A stretch of DNA of 64,000 nucleotides from Bacillus thuringiensis. Lineage in GTDB: Bacteria; Bacillota; Bacilli; Bacillales; Bacillaceae_G. The notes below the pieces were generated by a model, which was not told the DNA's origin, did no database searches, and worked only from the letters and a program-made list of their open reading frames with translations. Positions 1-7,501 of the stretch are shown piece after piece. The translations under genes were made by a program, and so were the position numbers. Numbering within the stretch: the first letter of the stretch is position 1; every line of letters begins with the position of its first letter. The DNA lies in NCBI RefSeq assembly GCF_022095615.2, contig NZ_CP155559.1:2415501-2479500 (forward strand), read 5' to 3'.

Positions 1-1
1 T

Positions 2-97
2 TACGTCGGAAAGCTCAAGCAGAAGTGGGAACGCGAAGGGAAATGGGAAGGTCCAACTAATATGAGAGAAATCAAAAGGGGTGGAGCGAATGCCTGA
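2..97 (+). CDS. C-terminal end of a phage protein (partial)
   Basis: The window opens inside a reading frame that runs to TGA at 95-97 and overlaps the next start by eight bases, as in a phage early operon. The 31 visible residues are very rich in Lys, Arg, Glu and Trp. I do not recognise the family from this tail. The overlap with the sigma factor suggests translational coupling. Confidence 0.4.
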   Translation, partial: YVGKLKQKWEREGKWEGPTNMREIKRGGANA

Positions 98-818
98 AAC
101 AGTTGATGTGAAAGGGATGTCGGATGATGAATTTATGAAGAAATATAAAAATCTAGTTTATAAGTTTGTATGGAGAAAGTACGGAGCAGTTTTAGAATCG
201 ATAAAAATGACTACTGGTTTAGATATAGAGGATTTAATTCAAAGTGGCATGATTGGGTTGCTTAAAGCAAGAAGAGACTTTAATCTTGCATATGGGTGTG
301 AGTTTTCCACTTTAGCAATTCCTAAAATGCATGGAGAAACTACCAAAGCAATTATAAATAATCAAAAAGTTAAGGTAACAAGTGAGATATTCCACTTGAA
401 AAGTAAAATCATTAGAAAAAAATTAACAGAAGAAAAATCGGAGGTCATTAGTCAACAATTAGGCGTATCTGTTGAAGTTGTAGAAGAAGCTTTGCAATAT
501 CAACAAATTCCAAGTTCTTTAAATGAATTAGCATTTTCAACAGGGAGTGGAGATACCGATTTAACACTTGAACAGATGCTGATTGATGAACGCTCAACGA
601 ATGAATCTGAGAAAGTTGAACATGCAATAATAGTTGGTTCTTTTGTTCAGACATTACCAGATCGAGAAATGATTATATGGGATATGTATTCAAACCACAT
701 GTCGCAAGAAAGTATAGGGAAGAAAGTTGGAGTTAGTCAAACTCAAATTGGTCGCATATTAAAACGAATCAAGGGAAGAGCTGCAGCTTTTGGAAAAGCG
801 CAGGGAGTTGCAAAGTAG
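90..818 (+). CDS. Phage sigma-70 family RNA polymerase sigma factor
   Basis: A 242-residue sigma factor of the SigB/SigF/SigG type. Region 2 is at about residues 15-95, with the core-binding stretch around DIEDLIQSGMIGLLKARRDF. The C-terminal region 4 helix-turn-helix (MSQESIGKKVGVSQTQIGRILKRIK) recognises the -35 element. It probably directs RNA polymerase to phage or sporulation-like promoters. The GTG at 81 lies inside the AAAGGGGTGG ribosome site, so ATG 90 is the likelier start. Such genes are common in B. cereus group phages just before late functions. The exact regulon cannot be read from the sequence. Confidence 0.85.
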   Translation: MPETVDVKGMSDDEFMKKYKNLVYKFVWRKYGAVLESIKMTTGLDIEDLIQSGMIGLLKARRDFNLAYGCEFSTLAIPKMHGETTKAIINNQKVKVTSEIFHLKSKIIRKKLTEEKSEVISQQLGVSVEVVEEALQYQQIPSSLNELAFSTGSGDTDLTLEQMLIDERSTNESEKVEHAIIVGSFVQTLPDREMIIWDMYSNHMSQESIGKKVGVSQTQIGRILKRIKGRAAAFGKAQGVAK

Positions 819-858
819 TATCAATTTTGAATGTTATACAGAAAGGTGGAGTTAGATT

Positions 859-1047
859 ATGTTGTGGTTATGGTGTCTTATAGGCTATTTAGCGGTTACA
901 GTTACCGCTTTATGCTTACTATACAAAATAGGGAAAATGAATAAAGCAGAAAGACGTTGGTATGAAATTAACTTTATTGAGCAATCAGCAAAGAAGGAAA
1001 CGGAGCAACTGAAAGAGAGAAAGAATGATGTGAAGAAAGCACAATAA
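859..1047 (+). CDS. Small single-pass membrane protein
   Basis: 62 residues. An N-terminal hydrophobic helix (about residues 2-24) is followed by a charged, Lys/Glu-rich tail that probably stays in the cytoplasm. AAAGGTGG precedes ATG at good spacing, so the start is sound. It follows the sigma gene by 40 bases in the same direction and is probably co-transcribed. No family recognised. Confidence 0.6.
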   Translation: MLWLWCLIGYLAVTVTALCLLYKIGKMNKAERRWYEINFIEQSAKKETEQLKERKNDVKKAQ

Positions 1048-1117
1048 AATTTGAATTTTATAGAAAAAGAGCACTATTAGAATAGTGCCCAACTTCAATT
1101 TGCAGGAGTATTATGAG

Positions 1118-1144
1118 GAAACTTAAGTAGGTGGCTTAAGTTTC
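1118..1144. repeat. Perfect 10-bp inverted repeat
   Basis: GAAACTTAAG, a 7-base loop, then CTTAAGTTTC. It lies between convergent genes (plus-strand phage operon and minus-strand sulfotransferase) but lacks a T-tract on either side, so it is not a textbook terminator. A second small hairpin built on GCACTA/TAGTGC sits just before it at 1071-1088. The pair may mark the edge of the reverse-oriented cargo block. Confidence 0.5.
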
Positions 1145-1187
1145 TCTGTAATAATTATGAATTTAGGATTAGAAAAATACCTATATT

Positions 1188-1976
1188 TTAAAGTGATGTT
1201 AGGGGGTATTTGTAAGTAGTGAAATCTTCTTTAAAGATATCTTTAACTAGTTGAATTGTTTCTTCGTCATAAAAACTATCATAGGTCGGATGCCTTGGGA
1301 ATAAGGGATCTGTAATATCACCATCTGCATAGTTACCTTCGTAATTTGCTAAATTACTTTGGTGGTGCCATGAGTTAATTAATGCGTTTAATGGGGATTT
1401 TTTTAAGCGATGTTTGTCTTCTATAGCAGATAGATGGGCGGAGAAGTTTTCAAGATAAATGTAATTTGTAACAAACTCTTCTTCTCCTTGTATATATTGA
1501 GGTGTGAAGTGTGGGTTTACACCTTCAAAATTTGGTGAATGCGCTTTTAAATAATATAAATACAGTTTAAAGGAAATTTTTTTATTACAAGATTCATCAC
1601 CATAAAGATAACGACGGATTGGCTTCCACTCAGTGGATTCGTAATATGGCGCTGGTATAAGAGAAATAAAAGAGCTTACAGCTCTTTTGAAAGGGTTTCT
1701 AACCAATTTATAGGTGTCTTTTTCTTTTGCTTGTAATGCGTTGGCTAAATCAGTGAGATATAGTATAGAGTTTTTATAAATTTCAAATTCATAATTATGA
1801 ACAAAGGAGCTATATTTTACAGCTTCTTTAAACAAATTGATGTGATAAAAGAACCAATATGCGAGTGAAGTACAGCCGCTTTTTTGACTCCAAAATAAGA
1901 TTAAAGGGAAATCTTTGTGAAAGTGAGGTGGACGCCCGTACTTGGCAATAAAATCATAAATATTTGTGATAGGCAT
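1188..1976 (-). CDS. Sulfotransferase family protein (copy 1, in prophage)
   Basis: 262 residues. The 5'-phosphosulfate-binding loop is WSQKSGCTSL at residues 29-38, just after a hydrophobic strand (PLILF). The 3'-phosphate motif KLVRNPFKRAVSSF is at residues 90-103. These are the two hallmarks of PAPS-dependent sulfotransferases, which move a sulfuryl group from PAPS to a hydroxyl, often on a sugar. No signal peptide, so it is cytoplasmic. It closely resembles the copy at 36840 and more distantly the one at 35148. It points against the phage operon, as lysogenic-conversion genes often do. The acceptor is unknown; a surface glycan is my inference. Confidence 0.8.
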   Translation of the reverse strand: MPITNIYDFIAKYGRPPHFHKDFPLILFWSQKSGCTSLAYWFFYHINLFKEAVKYSSFVHNYEFEIYKNSILYLTDLANALQAKEKDTYKLVRNPFKRAVSSFISLIPAPYYESTEWKPIRRYLYGDESCNKKISFKLYLYYLKAHSPNFEGVNPHFTPQYIQGEEEFVTNYIYLENFSAHLSAIEDKHRLKKSPLNALINSWHHQSNLANYEGNYADGDITDPLFPRHPTYDSFYDEETIQLVKDIFKEDFTTYKYPLTSL

Positions 1977-2103
1977 TTTTATCCTCCCTTCATATTTTTT
2001 AATCGCATTTTAGTGTATGAAGGAAAATTTTTAAATATGAAAATGCCTAAATGAACTTATGTAAAAGCGTTATTTAAATAAAAAAGCCATGTTTCAATGA
2101 CTT

Positions 2104-2199
2104 TTAAAAATCAGGTAAATATTGAAATAGATATGGAACTAAGTATAAAAGAATGCAACCTATAACAGTTAGGGATATAACTTTAGTTAAATCTTTCAT
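2104..2199 (-). CDS. Putative 31-residue membrane peptide
   Basis: A short frame beginning MKDLTKVISL and continuing with a hydrophobic helix to the end (LYLVPYLFQYLPDF). GAAAGG sits very close to the ATG, and a stronger GGAGGTG lies about 25 bases further upstream. It is in the same direction as its neighbours. The membrane-peptide composition and context support it, but the length makes it uncertain. Confidence 0.35.
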   Translation of the reverse strand: MKDLTKVISLTVIGCILLYLVPYLFQYLPDF

Positions 2200-2498
2200 T
2201 ACCTTTCTTTCCAAATGAAAACACCTCCGTATTATTTATTTAATAATATCATTATTTTGGGTATTTATGAATTATTTGGAGTAAATTGTAATTCGGAAAC
2301 ATAGGTGAATACATCGGTAAAGAGTTCGTTATCACTGTTTGTAAGCTGCAGTTAATTTACCTAGAGAAACCTAAGCAAAAGCGTTATTTGAAAATAAATA
2401 ACCACAAAAACGTCAAGCAACCAATTAAGTTGCTTGCTACGTTCTTGCATGTTAAATGATAGATTTCTCAATAAGAGAGAAAATAAAGAAAAAGGTTT
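2200..2498. other. AT-rich intergenic stretch, no gene seen
   Basis: About 300 bases between two small minus-strand genes. It holds a strong GGAGGTG on the minus strand at about 2221-2227 and a repeated short motif (AAAAGCGTTATTTAAAA-like) also seen near 2065 and 2820. No coding frame or clear structure otherwise. Confidence 0.3.
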
Positions 2499-2705
2499 TT
2501 AAATGAAATTCATGATAGCTTGATAGGCGCTACCGAGGGAAAATACCGTTGCTACCGCATGGGCAGTCCATTCAGGCATATTTAATTTTAATATAGTTTT
2601 GTATAAGATTCCATATACGATACAAATGGTTAACACAAATGCAATTAATTGAAGTGCTAACAGAAATAGTGGCTGTTCTAAAGCACTAAATTCAAGTTGT
2701 TCCAT
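2499..2705 (-). CDS. Small two-helix membrane protein
   Basis: 68 residues with two hydrophobic segments, about residues 12-35 and 45-66. AAGGGTG lies nine bases ahead of ATG. It belongs to the minus-strand cargo block with MarR and the sulfotransferase. Its size could fit a holin-like or toxin-like protein, but nothing in the sequence decides this. Confidence 0.5.
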   Translation of the reverse strand: MEQLEFSALEQPLFLLALQLIAFVLTICIVYGILYKTILKLNMPEWTAHAVATVFSLGSAYQAIMNFI

Positions 2706-2835
2706 TAATTGATCACACCCTTCATTTAATATATTAATATAATTAAATTGAAAGTAAAGGGTTTTTTTCTATAAAGTTCCAAATGTATAGGGTTATAGCG
2801 GTGGAAAGTGAATTTTAACAAAAACGCTATTTAAA

Positions 2836-2873
2836 ATAAAAGAACAGCTAGTGAAATCTAACTGCTCAGTTCT
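2836..2873 (-). terminator. Terminator after marR
   Basis: On the minus strand, GAGCAGTTAG pairs with CTAGCTGTTC and is followed by TTTTATTTT. It is nested inside AGAAC/GTTCT. It lies 50 bases past the marR stop. A close relative of this hairpin ends the next gene at 3643-3673. Confidence 0.7.
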
Positions 2874-2919
2874 TTGAAAAATAAGAATTAGAATTTGTGT
2901 TTAAAATGGTTTACATCAA

Positions 2920-3375
2920 TTAACGAAATTGCTGTAGAGAGATTAATAAATCTTTATGAATACGCAATAATGTTTGAACATCATCTTCTTGAAGTTGTTG
3001 TAGTGCTAGTTCCATTGCCTTGTAGGAAGTAGAGTTTTTAATGGATTTTTTCGATGCTTCTTGTCCTTGGTTTGTTACCTTTAATTTTATTTCTCTACGA
3101 TCTTCATCTGATTGTTTTCGCTCGATGAACTGTAGATTAACTAATTCATCTACATTCACACTCACTGTACTTTTAGGAACTGAAAGACGTTCTGAAATCT
3201 CTTTAAGAGTAACATTAGGGAGTGCATAAATTGTATTTAAGATACCCATTTGTTGTACTGTTAATCCTAAACTGGAGGCGTTTTGATGTGTGAACTTTAT
3301 AATTTCTTTGTTTATTGTTACAAATGATTGGACAACTTCTCCTGCTTGTTTGAAACTTTGATTTTTTAAACTCAT
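2920..3375 (-). CDS. MarR family transcriptional regulator
   Basis: 151 residues with the MarR winged helix. The helix-turn-helix runs from about residue 55 to 80 (TLKEISERLSVPKSTVSVNVDEL) and the wing contains ERKQSDEDRREIKLKVTNQG, the family's DxR signature. It should act as a dimer binding a palindrome. A perfect 22-bp palindrome lies about 40 bases upstream, so autoregulation is likely. It may sense a phenolic or lipophilic ligand or an oxidant; the sequence does not say which. AAAAGGG precedes the ATG. It lies in the reverse-oriented prophage block and may also control its neighbours. Confidence 0.85.
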   Translation of the reverse strand: MSLKNQSFKQAGEVVQSFVTINKEIIKFTHQNASSLGLTVQQMGILNTIYALPNVTLKEISERLSVPKSTVSVNVDELVNLQFIERKQSDEDRREIKLKVTNQGQEASKKSIKNSTSYKAMELALQQLQEDDVQTLLRIHKDLLISLQQFR

Positions 3376-3415
3376 AATACTCGTCCCTTTTCTTTTTAAA
3401 TTTAGTTTAACACAG

Positions 3416-3437
3416 AATAGTTCATCGATGAACTATT
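3416..3437. promoter_or_regulatory. Palindromic operator, probably for MarR
   Basis: A perfect 22-bp palindrome whose left half is AATAGTTCATC and right half GATGAACTATT. It lies 41-62 bases upstream of the marR start, a typical place for an autoregulatory MarR site. Length and symmetry fit the family; binding is inferred. Confidence 0.7.
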
Positions 3438-3526
3438 TATCTCTAAATTAATTTAGAAAAGAAATCAATATACGTTATTAATAGAAAACTTAATAAAAAT
3501 TTCATTTTGTATTAATTTAGAACACC

Positions 3527-3556
3527 AAAAAGAGCACCTTTGAAAGATGCCCTTTA
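3527..3556 (-). terminator. Second terminator of the minus-strand block
   Basis: Read on the minus strand, AAGGGCATC pairs with GGTGCTCTT across a short loop and ends in a T-rich run. It backs up the hairpin at 3643-3673 and insulates marR from upstream transcription. Confidence 0.55.
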
Positions 3557-3642
3557 AGAAAAAGTGAAATGTTGAAAAGAAAATTAGGGTTTTTACTTCA
3601 AGATAATATATGACCATTTCATCATAATGTGACGATGGATTA

Positions 3643-3673
3643 CAAAAGAGCAGCTAGCAAAAGCTAACTGCTC
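3643..3673 (-). terminator. Terminator of the 3775-4080 gene
   Basis: On the minus strand, GAGCAGTTAGC pairs with GCTAGCTGCTC around a TTTT loop and is followed by TTTTG. Its sequence resembles the terminator after marR (2836-2873), which suggests duplication of the end region. Confidence 0.7.
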
Positions 3674-3774
3674 ACCCAAGAAAAACAGAGGAAAGATAAC
3701 CATGTGACTTTAGTATTTACGGAATATTGAGTTTTATTCAGGGGTAGATGTATATATTGTAAAAAAATTCAAGG

Positions 3775-4080
3775 TTAAACCCAATAAAAAATAAGCATTG
3801 CAGTAAAACAAGATAGAGTCGTCAACAAGGTAAACTTTGCTGCATCTTTCCATTGTTCACGTTTAATATTTGAAGAGGAAAAAATATATTTTCTAGCTCC
3901 AAAACCTAATAAACAACCTCCGCATACTAAAGTTAACAGTCCAATGAGAAATCGTGAAGTTGGAAAGTTAGTAGTAGGATCCGTAGCGGTTAAAATCAAC
4001 ATTTTAAATGATAGATGGAGAACGAGTGTTAAGACAAAAAAGTAGCTAATAGCTAGTACTCATTTATTCATACTTTTCAT
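3775..4080 (-). pseudogene. Small membrane protein gene with in-frame TGA near the start
   Basis: A good ribosome site (GAGGTGG) precedes ATG at 4080, but the seventh codon (4062-4060) is TGA. Beyond it the same frame stays open and encodes a coherent hydrophobic helix (VLAISYFFVLTLVLHL) leading into a 75-residue frame from ATG 4002. That frame has two more helices and ends in CFTAMLIFYWV. ATG 4002 itself has no ribosome site. The simplest reading is one substitution, TGG to TGA, that broke a 101-codon gene. Re-initiation or readthrough could still yield some product. Confidence 0.6.
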
Positions 4081-4213
4081 AAAAGCCACCTCATTTCTTT
4101 TGGGTTAATAAAGTGAATTCTTCTAATTAACTATATTATATCATCTGGGAACACTCGGCTTTGGGTATGTTTAAAACTTAATAAAATAATCCTTTTAAAG
4201 CGAGGTTAGGAGA

Positions 4214-4387
4214 ATGGAAGATAACGTAAAGCTTTTAGGTGAAGATGGGATGTTAGGGATGGAGTTTAAGGAACAAGCGATTCGTGTATATAACACAGAA
4301 GGTAATGTGATGGAATTACTTTCAACAAAAGAACAAGTTCAAGAAACTATCGATTATTTACAAGAATGCCAAAAAGAAATGAAGTAA
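4214..4387 (+). CDS. Small acidic phage protein
   Basis: 57 residues starting MEDNVKLLGE, with no membrane segment and a predicted helical C-terminus (TKEQVQETIDYLQECQKEMK). GTTAGGAGA lies just ahead of ATG. It precedes the ArpU gene by 44 bases in the same direction. No family recognised. Confidence 0.55.
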   Translation: MEDNVKLLGEDGMLGMEFKEQAIRVYNTEGNVMELLSTKEQVQETIDYLQECQKEMK

Positions 4388-4431
4388 TGTCCTAAAGAGT
4401 AATTAGATCGAACGGAGGGGAACCGTATCGT

Positions 4432-4800
4432 ATGAATCAACCTTCTAGGCATGTAAATGAAAAGGAAATACGGCCTTTCGTGATAGAAGAGTTACAGGAA
4501 TACCGCGTGTTAAAAGTGAAATTTAAAAATATAGAAGAGCAAGCGGCGTTCGGAGTTGAACTATTATTTCCAGAACTGAGAAAATGTACGGAAGATGAAA
4601 TCAGATACAGACAGTTAAAACGAGCATTTGAAGAAGCTTTGGATGAGGACGAGCAACAAATACTCAAAATGAAATATATGAGTCGTAAAGAGTTAAATGA
4701 TGAATACATTTATACGGTGCTTGGGATGAAGAGAGGAAAGTATTATAGAAAGAGGAAATCAGGTGTTTTACGGTTTGCAAAAGCGCTTAGTATGACATAA
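4432..4800 (+). CDS. ArpU family phage late-gene transcriptional regulator
   Basis: 122 residues. The C-terminal half resembles sigma region 4 and fits the ArpU/RinA group of phage regulators that switch on packaging and lysis genes: a run of helices (EEALDEDEQQILKMKYM) and a recognition-like helix (YTVLGMKRGKYYRKRKSGVL). A GGAGGGG site precedes ATG. Its place just before HNH, terminase and head genes matches that role. The target site is unknown; the hairpin at 4816-4857 is a candidate. Confidence 0.75.
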   Translation: MNQPSRHVNEKEIRPFVIEELQEYRVLKVKFKNIEEQAAFGVELLFPELRKCTEDEIRYRQLKRAFEEALDEDEQQILKMKYMSRKELNDEYIYTVLGMKRGKYYRKRKSGVLRFAKALSMT

Positions 4801-4815
4801 GAATGGAACTTTTCG

Positions 4816-4857
4816 GGTACCATTTAGGGCACTGTTTTGGGCACTAAATCAGGTACC
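4816..4857. repeat. Inverted repeat with internal direct repeats after arpU
   Basis: GGTACC plus ATTTAG on the left mirrors CTAAAT plus GGTACC on the right. The loop side carries two copies of GGGCACT. It starts 16 bases after the arpU stop. The lack of a clean T-run argues against a plain terminator. It may be a protein-binding or processing site. Confidence 0.45.
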
Positions 4858-4859
4858 TT

Positions 4860-5284
4860 TTCACATTGGAATCGGCGATACGATATTCCTACAGTTACTT
4901 GTTCTTTGAAAAGAGCATAACGTGGGGATAACGTATCTATGCGCTCATAACCAATGATCATAGCCCCTTTATCAAAACGTTACCGGAGAACGGGCATGGG
5001 CGGTAAGAATCCGTAGGAAGGACGAAAAGACAAATTACATTTATATATTCAGCCACGGTGCGTGAGTGTCGTGGCTTTTGTGTTTCTTATTGAGCTCAGT
5101 TAAATTGCTGGGGTGATTGGGGACATGAACGTTTAATATTTAAGAGTTTTTTCCATTATTGTTGAGGATTTTTATATTTAACTAAAATATACTTTTGTTA
5201 ATAATTGTTATATAATGTTTTTATAATTACGAGAAAGAAGGTTTTGATTCTGGAAAACATAGCAAGTTTTTTTATGATTTAACA
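4860..5284. other. Gene-poor stretch between arpU and the next gene
   Basis: About 420 bases without a convincing reading frame. It holds several G-rich segments (4976-5030) and a terminator at 5052-5080, after which the sequence becomes very AT-rich. Such non-coding stretches often follow late regulators in Bacillus phages and may carry the late promoter. I could not place one with confidence. Confidence 0.3.
5052..5080 (+). terminator. Rho-independent terminator
   Basis: GCCACG pairs with CGTGGC around a 12-base loop and is followed by TTTTGTG. It closes transcription from the arpU side. Confidence 0.6.
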
Positions 5285-5698
5285 ATGGGGTTACTTTCCG
5301 GTTTGCTATCTGGTCTAATAGTAAGTAGGTATTATAAGTCTAAGGCTGATTATGAATTAGTAAGTAAACAAATTAAGGATGAAAGACAAAAATTGGGGAG
5401 GTTTTTTGATGCCTTGCAATTGGAGTTAGAGCTTGTAAAAAAAGACTTAATATCTTCTCAGCCTGTAGATTACACTCATATTTTGAGGACAGTAACTAAA
5501 GATCGTCCTATTACTCCTAGTTTAGTTAAAGAAAATATTAACGAGATGTCATTAAAACACTTAAGTGGAGCGGTTAATGTAATCGATGAAGTAATCAAGG
5601 TAGTAGATGAGGAATCGTTGACAAAGGACAATATTTATCATTTGGAGAGTCGTTTGATTAGAGCAAAAATTAATGTGTTAATGATAGATGAAAAGTAA
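5285..5698 (+). CDS. Membrane-anchored helical protein, possibly frameshifted at the N-terminus
   Basis: 137 residues. A short glycine/leucine-rich anchor (about residues 2-14, GLLSGLLSGLIV) is followed by a soluble helical domain with coiled-coil character. ATG 5285 has no ribosome site; AAAGAAGG lies 45 bases upstream. A frame starting near 5244 reads ILENIASFF up to a run of seven Ts (5267-5273). With eight Ts it would continue as YDLT straight into MGLLSG. A one-base deletion may therefore have cut off the native start. Function unknown. Confidence 0.5.
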   Translation: MGLLSGLLSGLIVSRYYKSKADYELVSKQIKDERQKLGRFFDALQLELELVKKDLISSQPVDYTHILRTVTKDRPITPSLVKENINEMSLKHLSGAVNVIDEVIKVVDEESLTKDNIYHLESRLIRAKINVLMIDEK

Positions 5699-5708
5699 AG
5701 TATGTGTA

Positions 5709-5735
5709 AGCATCCCAATGGGTGCTTTTTCTTTT
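5709..5735 (+). terminator. Rho-independent terminator
   Basis: AGCATCC pairs with GGGTGCT (one G-T pair) and is followed by TTTTTCTTTT, ten bases after the stop of the 5285-5698 gene. Confidence 0.75.
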
Positions 5736-5876
5736 GCGCAAAACAAACTCGAACGTGAGGTGCAGGTAAAATGTAGGTGGGGAGGTGTTGTAGCTTTTGT
5801 AATCTATATTGAAACAGATAAATTTAAAATGGACTTAATAAAACGGAGCAGTGCTTTAGCGTTGCTTAATAATTGA

Positions 5877-5954
5877 GAAGAGAATGGCTACTCAGTAAAG
5901 AAGATGTGTGAAATAATAGTTGTAAGCCACGCGGTACTTTATAAGAGAGATTAA
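5877..5954 (+). pseudogene. Remnant encoding a helix-turn-helix fragment
   Basis: An open segment between two stops reads EENGYSVKKMCEII followed by VSHAVLYKRD. It looks like the DNA-binding end of a resolvase or an IS3-type transposase. No start and no surrounding domain remain. It lies just upstream of the GIY-YIG gene and suggests past mobile-element activity here. Confidence 0.3.
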
Positions 5955-5970
5955 GTAGGAGGTGCAATAC

Positions 5971-6414
5971 GTGATAAATATAAAGATACCTCAAAATGAA
6001 TTTAAAATTGACTTAAGCGAAAAAGATTTCGAAAATGGATTAAAGAAAAAGCAGGGTATATACATGTTCCACAACGCTAAGGGTACTCTTATGTATATAG
6101 GTAGAAGTCAAGATATTAAGAATCGCATTAAAATGCACATGAGTAAAACATTAAGAAACCCTTTCAAAGCATATAATCATAATTTTCATTATGTATCTGG
6201 ATTCTACGTTGAAGATGCGCTAGAAGTGGTTTTATATGAAATATACGCAATTAATAAATATAAACCTAAATTAAATCGAGAGCATGTCATTTTATATGAA
6301 ACGGATTGGTATAACGATAAATGGAAGGATCAGATGTACTTAGAATTAGAAAGACAGAAAGAAAAAGAGATGCAAGCAAGAATGGACAAAATGATGCAAG
6401 ATTTTAATATCTAA
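5971..6414 (+). CDS. GIY-YIG nuclease domain protein
   Basis: 147 residues. The GIY motif appears as QGIYMF and the YIG as LMYIGRSQDIKNRI, followed by a HM...H stretch and a conserved Glu in the helix EDALEVVLYEIYAINKYKPKLN. This is the catalytic fold of UvrC N-termini and phage homing endonucleases. GTG 5962 lies inside AGGAGGTG, so GTG 5971 is the start. The Lys/Glu-rich C-terminus is not a known DNA-binding domain. It is a free-standing phage nuclease, possibly linked to the nearby intron-bearing tail gene; that link is speculation. Confidence 0.75.
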   Translation: MINIKIPQNEFKIDLSEKDFENGLKKKQGIYMFHNAKGTLMYIGRSQDIKNRIKMHMSKTLRNPFKAYNHNFHYVSGFYVEDALEVVLYEIYAINKYKPKLNREHVILYETDWYNDKWKDQMYLELERQKEKEMQARMDKMMQDFNI

Positions 6415-6440
6415 AGTAGCGAATCCGCTGCTTTTTTATT
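6415..6440 (+). terminator. Rho-independent terminator
   Basis: AGTAGCG pairs with CGCTGCT around AATC and runs into TTTTTTATTTTAT. Stem and tail nearly repeat at 6824-6850, so the two short genes here seem to share a duplicated 3' end. Confidence 0.8.
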
Positions 6441-6533
6441 TTATAAAAAAATCACTTTAAACATTTCTCGTTGCATCGAATACTTATGTAAATATGGAAA
6501 ACAGATTTTGAGTCTTGGAATGAGGGTATCGTT

Positions 6534-6812
6534 GTGGACATAACTCAAAGTGTGGCAAGAATAGCAGTTAATGGGAAAGACCTTCTATTTACTTCAGTTC
6601 AAACCTCTGCATGGAATCATGGACCTGTAAATGATTTAATCGTTTCGACGAATCAGAGAGTGAATGAGCTGTATCAATTGATGTGGTCACAGGTACCAGT
6701 TACGCTCCAAATGTATTTCCTTCAGGGGATGGACTTAATGAGATTCGCTAGGATTGCTGGAATTAATGAACGTGTAACGGGACAATATATATATCATTTC
6801 ATTTGGGGATAA
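6534..6812 (+). CDS. Small phage protein of unknown function
   Basis: 92 residues from GTG 6534, preceded by GAATGAGGG. No membrane segment; mixed alpha/beta composition with a Trp-rich middle. It lies between two near-identical terminators, so it is transcribed on its own. I do not recognise the family. Confidence 0.5.
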   Translation: MDITQSVARIAVNGKDLLFTSVQTSAWNHGPVNDLIVSTNQRVNELYQLMWSQVPVTLQMYFLQGMDLMRFARIAGINERVTGQYIYHFIWG

Positions 6813-6823
6813 GAAGAATTCAA

Positions 6824-6850
6824 AGTAGCCTAAAAGCTGCTTTTTTATTT
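6824..6850 (+). terminator. Rho-independent terminator (sibling of 6415-6440)
   Basis: AGTAGC and GCTGCT enclose CTAAAA and are followed by TTTTTATTTTATAAA. The shared flanks with 6415-6440 indicate duplication. Confidence 0.75.
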
Positions 6851-6923
6851 TATAAAGCACTTAGCGCAAGGAAGAGTTAGACAAGTTACTTCCTAATTGT
6901 ATAGAAGGTGGTGGGTGATATGA

Positions 6924-7229
6924 ATGGCTAAGGAATACGCAAAGAAGTTTTATAAGTCAACAGCTTGGGAGAAGTGCAGAGAGTCATACATTGCTACAAC
7001 CTTAGATGGTATGTGCGAGCATTGTAAAGAAGTACCTGGTTATATCGTTGACCATATTGTTGAGATAACGCCAGAGACTATAGAGAATACAGATATTACA
7101 TTGAATCATGAGAACCTACAGTATTTATGCTTACCTTGCCATAACACTAAGACGTTTGGTAAAGCTGTATTGATTAGAGAAGATGTGATGTTTGATGAAC
7201 ATGGTGATTTAATTAGGAGGGATAGCTAA
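6924..7229 (+). CDS. Phage HNH endonuclease
   Basis: 101 residues. Two CxxC zinc pairs (CEHC at about 31-34 and CLPC at about 73-76) frame the HNH core: the DHI of YIVDHIVEI, an Asn in LNHENLQYLC, and the final His-Asn of CHNTK. Small HNH proteins just before the small terminase are typical of cos-type HK97-like phages and are needed with the terminase for DNA cutting during packaging. AGAAGGTGG precedes ATG. It overlaps the next short gene by one base. Confidence 0.85.
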   Translation: MAKEYAKKFYKSTAWEKCRESYIATTLDGMCEHCKEVPGYIVDHIVEITPETIENTDITLNHENLQYLCLPCHNTKTFGKAVLIREDVMFDEHGDLIRRDS

Positions 7230-7336
7230 TGGAATACTTTGAAGTATTTTTAGTATTCTTTGTATCTACTTTAGGTATGTTAATTCCTTTAGCTTTGCTT
7301 GCTTGGTTTATTTTTTGGTTAGTCGATAGATATTGA
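7229..7336 (+). CDS. 35-residue membrane peptide
   Basis: A frame starting MEYFEVFLVF whose ATG overlaps the HNH stop by one base, with AGGAGG upstream inside the HNH gene. Almost all of it is one or two hydrophobic helices ending LVDRY. The coupling and ribosome site make it believable; function unknown. Confidence 0.5.
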   Translation: MEYFEVFLVFFVSTLGMLIPLALLAWFIFWLVDRY

Positions 7337-7379
7337 TAGATTGAGATTGAGAAAGTAATTGAGTAAGTTGAAAAAACTA

Positions 7380-7500
7380 TAACCCCCCCTATCAAAAACC
7401 AAAACGAGGTGGCTTAGGGGTCCGAATGGGGAGCTTCATAAAATAAATTGGTCAGTTCGCGTGACCCCCCTACCCCAATACGTAAAAGTGAGGTGTTATT
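7380..7500 (+). other. Candidate cos region ahead of the terminase genes
   Basis: A non-coding stretch with C-runs (ACCCCCCCTATC at about 7382 and GACCCCCCTACCCC at about 7463) and a GGTCA/TGACC inverted repeat at 7450-7466. In HNH-TerS-TerL phages the cohesive-end site lies here. The cut position cannot be read from the sequence. Confidence 0.35.
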
Positions 7501-7501
7501 G

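Noticed and set aside
5688..5876. 62-codon plus-strand frame
   Set aside because: It runs through the terminator of the previous gene, lacks a ribosome site and has no protein-like pattern.
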